Assembly: GCA_029268225.1 (NCBI GenBank)
Contig: JAJUGJ010000001.1
Span: 237,434 to 301,433 of the forward strand
Reading direction: 5' to 3'
DNA: 64,000 nt
DNA from: Burkholderiales bacterium
GTDB lineage: Bacteria > Pseudomonadota > Gammaproteobacteria > Burkholderiales > Burkholderiaceae_C
Shown: positions 62,468-64,000 of the stretch, one piece after another
Layout: the number at the start of each line of letters is the position of its first letter
How positions within the stretch are numbered: the stretch's first letter is position 1
Translations under genes and position numbers: made by a program
Notes under the pieces: model-generated
The model's input: the letters and a program-made list of their open reading frames with translations, nothing else
Told to the model about the DNA's origin: nothing
Database searches by the model: none

Positions 62468-62476
62468 AGCCTTTCA

Positions 62477-62502
62477 GACAGACCCTCTGTAGAGGGCCTG
62501 TC
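62477..62502 (+). terminator. Possible terminator hairpin after the XRE gene
   Basis: GACAG-A-CCCTC, loop TGTA region, AGAGGG-C-CTGTC forms an extended hairpin with one mismatch, ten bases after the XRE stop. It lacks a T-run. The stretch from 62503 to 62794 shows no gene I can support; transposon-end sequence there is possible but no repeat array is evident. Confidence 0.4.
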
Positions 62503-62794
62503 ATCCAGGTGCCAAGGTGTGAACTCAGCGTCGGCAAGCAAAGAGTAGCACCCTGGCCAAGCTGGTCAAGACGGTCCTCACTTTCCAGCGAAGGTTCGCT
62601 CGACCTGCGCTGCACAACACCTCGCCCACAGCGCACCGTGACGGTAGCGCGGGGTCAAAACTCGTTCCTAAAGACACAGGCCGCCCTTGTCGCGTGCTTG
62701 TGGGCACCCTTACCCAAGACAACGCCTGCGTTCGTCACGCACGGGCATACCCAACATCACGGAGTGCACGACATGGACACCAGCTAGACCGGTC

Positions 62795-62832
62795 AAAAAA
62801 AAGCGGCGCCAGGGGTCGAGACCTGGCACCGC
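62795..62832 (-). terminator. Strong rho-independent terminator with U8 tract
   Basis: On the minus strand an eleven-base stem (62832-62822 with 62813-62803, GCGGTGCCAGG/CCTGGCGCCGC, one G-U pair) is followed by eight T at 62802-62795. No annotated gene is read into it from the right, which is the main argument for a short non-coding transcript starting near 62910-62960. Confidence 0.75.
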
Positions 62833-62908
62833 TTCTCGCTGGGGGATTGCCCAGACTTTAGCTAGCGCCCTGAGTCTACGACGCCAGTTTTGGCGCCGTC
62901 AATCCCCC
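62795..62908 (-). ncRNA. Candidate structured RNA divergent to tnsA
   Basis: Read on the minus strand, GGGGGATTG (62908-62900) pairs perfectly with CAATCCCCC (62849-62841), closing two hairpins: a nine-base stem ACGGCGCCA/TGGCGTCGT (62899-62891 with 62886-62878, one G-U pair, loop AAAC) and a five-base stem AGACT/AGTCT (62877-62873 with 62857-62853). The helices abut without spacers, making a compact three-way junction. A strong terminator stem with U8 follows directly. No ORF covers it. The mirrored structure could instead form in the plus-strand leader of tnsA, but the U-tract favours the minus strand. Confidence 0.45.
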
Positions 62909-62929
62909 TTTCACTTTTGAAAATCTTCG

Positions 62930-62947
62930 CCGATCAACTTTGATCGG
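62930..62947. promoter_or_regulatory. 18-base palindrome just before tnsA
   Basis: CCGATCAACTTTGATCGG is a perfect inverted repeat with a two-base centre, ending 12 bases before the tnsA ATG and directly before its GGGGGG ribosome-binding stretch. It can be an operator for tnsAB or a hairpin masking the ribosome-binding site. It also lies where the promoter of the divergent RNA would be. Confidence 0.5.
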
Positions 62948-62959
62948 CGGGGGGAACTC

Positions 62960-63859
62960 ATGCGTACGACAAAGAGATTCAGTCCAAAAGTCCTTGCCCG
63001 ATTCGAACGAGAAGGGCGAGGAGCTGGCACCTTCACAAACTATCTTCCTTGGCATCGAGTTAGCCGAGGAGACCCCTCCAGCATTGGTCGATCACAACTG
63101 TTGAACTGGGAGGGCAGGCAGCGCGAGCTGCTGTCAGACGTGGAAGCTGATGTATTCAGATTCACGACAGTGTTTGGAAGAGAGATCGTTGATGTCAGGG
63201 AGCAGTACAAGCTATCTACAGAGAGTGCTCTGCATGAGCTATCTGCCTATGACATTCGAACGCCACCCGATCTGTACAAAGGAACACGGGCGATCGCCCA
63301 AGAAATGGGCATCAAGCACCCAACAACGTACGGAGACGGCACGAAGTGTGATTGGGTCATGACGACCGATCTCCTCATTACATTGAGGAATCCTGATGGC
63401 TCTCAAAGGTTGCTCGCACTCTCAGTCAAGACCAAGGAAAAGCTGAAACGCCGGTCTATCAGTCTCCTTGCGCTGGAACGAGCCTACTGGCAGGCAAGAG
63501 GCGTCCAATGGCTGCTCATCACACCCCATCTCTATGAAGAGTCTGTGGCCATGACCATGCGCCGCATTGCGCAATGGGCCCTGGGTGAGCCCGTGAAACA
63601 CGCAGATCTGGAAACGGCTATTGAGACAGTCAAGGCGACTACAGGCTGCAGCCTAACGCATGTTCTCGAAAAGCTAGCGACATTGGTCGGGACAGTAAAC
63701 GACCGCCACCAAAGAGCGTTGTGGCAAGCCGTCTGGTTTGGCCATCTCCCCGTTGACCTTCGGCGCAGTTGGCGACCACATGTGCCGTTGAAGATCATCA
63801 GTGTGAGCGAATTCCGGGGGCTGAACCCCGTCCTATCAGGGAGGACAGCATGGATTTGA
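62960..63859 (+). CDS. tnsA: TnsA-like transposon endonuclease
   Basis: A 299-residue TnsA-family nuclease that cuts the 5' ends of a Tn7-like element. The N-terminal restriction-like core has the acidic stretch NWEGRQRELLSDVEADVFRF, the Asp of CDWVMTTDLLI and the Lys of LALSVKTKEKLKRR, in the E-D-K order of the family. ERAYWQARGVQWLLITPHLY is the typical ending of the domain. A C-terminal helical domain that contacts TnsC in Tn7 follows. GGGGGAACTC precedes the ATG. The last codons overlap tnsB by ten bases. Confidence 0.88.
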   Translation: MRTTKRFSPKVLARFEREGRGAGTFTNYLPWHRVSRGDPSSIGRSQLLNWEGRQRELLSDVEADVFRFTTVFGREIVDVREQYKLSTESALHELSAYDIRTPPDLYKGTRAIAQEMGIKHPTTYGDGTKCDWVMTTDLLITLRNPDGSQRLLALSVKTKEKLKRRSISLLALERAYWQARGVQWLLITPHLYEESVAMTMRRIAQWALGEPVKHADLETAIETVKATTGCSLTHVLEKLATLVGTVNDRHQRALWQAVWFGHLPVDLRRSWRPHVPLKIISVSEFRGLNPVLSGRTAWI

Positions 63860-64000
63860 TACACAACATGGTGATTCGAATCCTTGGCGACGCAAATGAT
63901 GCTGCCACCCTTGAAGGCATATACCGAGTGATCCTGGACGAGCCAACGATCAATAAAACCATCGTGGTTCGCATAGACGAACCCGCGTCTCCAAAGGCCA
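63850..64000 (+). CDS. tnsB: TnsB-like transposase, N-terminal fragment cut by the window edge
   Basis: The frame opens at ATG 63850 inside tnsA and runs off the edge after 50 codons. LEGIYRVILDEPTINKTIVVRID resembles the N-terminal start of TnsB/TniA DDE transposases, and the overlap with tnsA is the usual Tn7-like arrangement. The catalytic DDE core lies outside the window, so the call depends on context. Confidence 0.72.
   Translation, partial: MDLIHNMVIRILGDANDAATLEGIYRVILDEPTINKTIVVRIDEPASPKA

Noticed and set aside
62464..62787. 107-codon frame after the XRE gene
   Set aside because: GTG start inside the XRE stop, no family resemblance, low-complexity composition; more likely non-coding.
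62841..62908. Integron attC site
   Set aside because: The stem-loop lacks the conserved GTTRRRY/RYYYAAC arms and there is no integrase nearby.

Overview
The window comes from a high-GC betaproteobacterium of the order Burkholderiales, probably near Comamonadaceae/Sphaerotilaceae. The evidence is gene order (rplU-rpmA-obg-proB and proS next to rppH and a lytic transglycosylase) and the protein families present (AdeT-like binding protein, PA2778/PA2779 pair, DUF748, MASE1/CHASE kinase). No rRNA, tRNA or CRISPR array was seen.

About 1-47.97 kb is dense chromosomal sequence. It opens with grxD-ubiX, then a lytic transglycosylase, proS, rppH, an AdeT-like periplasmic binding protein, proB, obg, rpmA and rplU. 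From 9.4 to 19.3 kb one leftward run of eight tightly packed genes reads ctpA-like protease, moeB-like, LOG-family hydrolase, arginase, patatin, PhnD-like lipoprotein, hybrid histidine kinase, HD-GYP response regulator. The last four overlap by a few bases and look like a periplasmic-ligand to c-di-GMP signalling unit. From 19.5 to 38 kb are a metallo-hydrolase, a MASE1-CHASE hybrid kinase, a WbpM-type nucleotide-sugar dehydratase, dinB, a DUF748 giant, a C39-like peptidase pair, Ogt, SlyX, a thioesterase and an SbmA-like exporter. From 39.2 to 41.8 kb is a compact metallophore cluster: HvfA-type precursor peptide, MNIO enzyme HvfB, an unusually short HvfC, a DoxX/HvfX membrane protein, an ECF sigma factor and a zinc-type anti-sigma. 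The core ends with DUF427, VF530 and RutE-like genes, a PAS-GGDEF-EAL protein interrupted by an amber codon, and a hemerythrin.

From about 48.0 kb to the end the sequence is a mosaic accessory island with visibly lower GC in most parts. It contains exact short repeats resembling a Tn7-type end, the C-terminal stub of an SF1 helicase, a divergent pair formed by an unknown 925-residue protein and a beta-CASP metallo-beta-lactamase, a lipoprotein plus two secreted trypsin-like proteases, and a deleted IS5-type transposase remnant. The right part is a Tn7-like transposition module: two TniQ/TnsD-family proteins, an HTH protein and an unknown 412-residue protein read leftward; an XRE regulator, tnsA and the start of tnsB read rightward.

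The most interesting candidates are a compact three-way-junction RNA with its own U8 terminator lying divergently in front of tnsA, the unknown gene held between the two TniQ-family genes, the unknown protein/beta-CASP nuclease pair, and the short-HvfC metallophore cluster.
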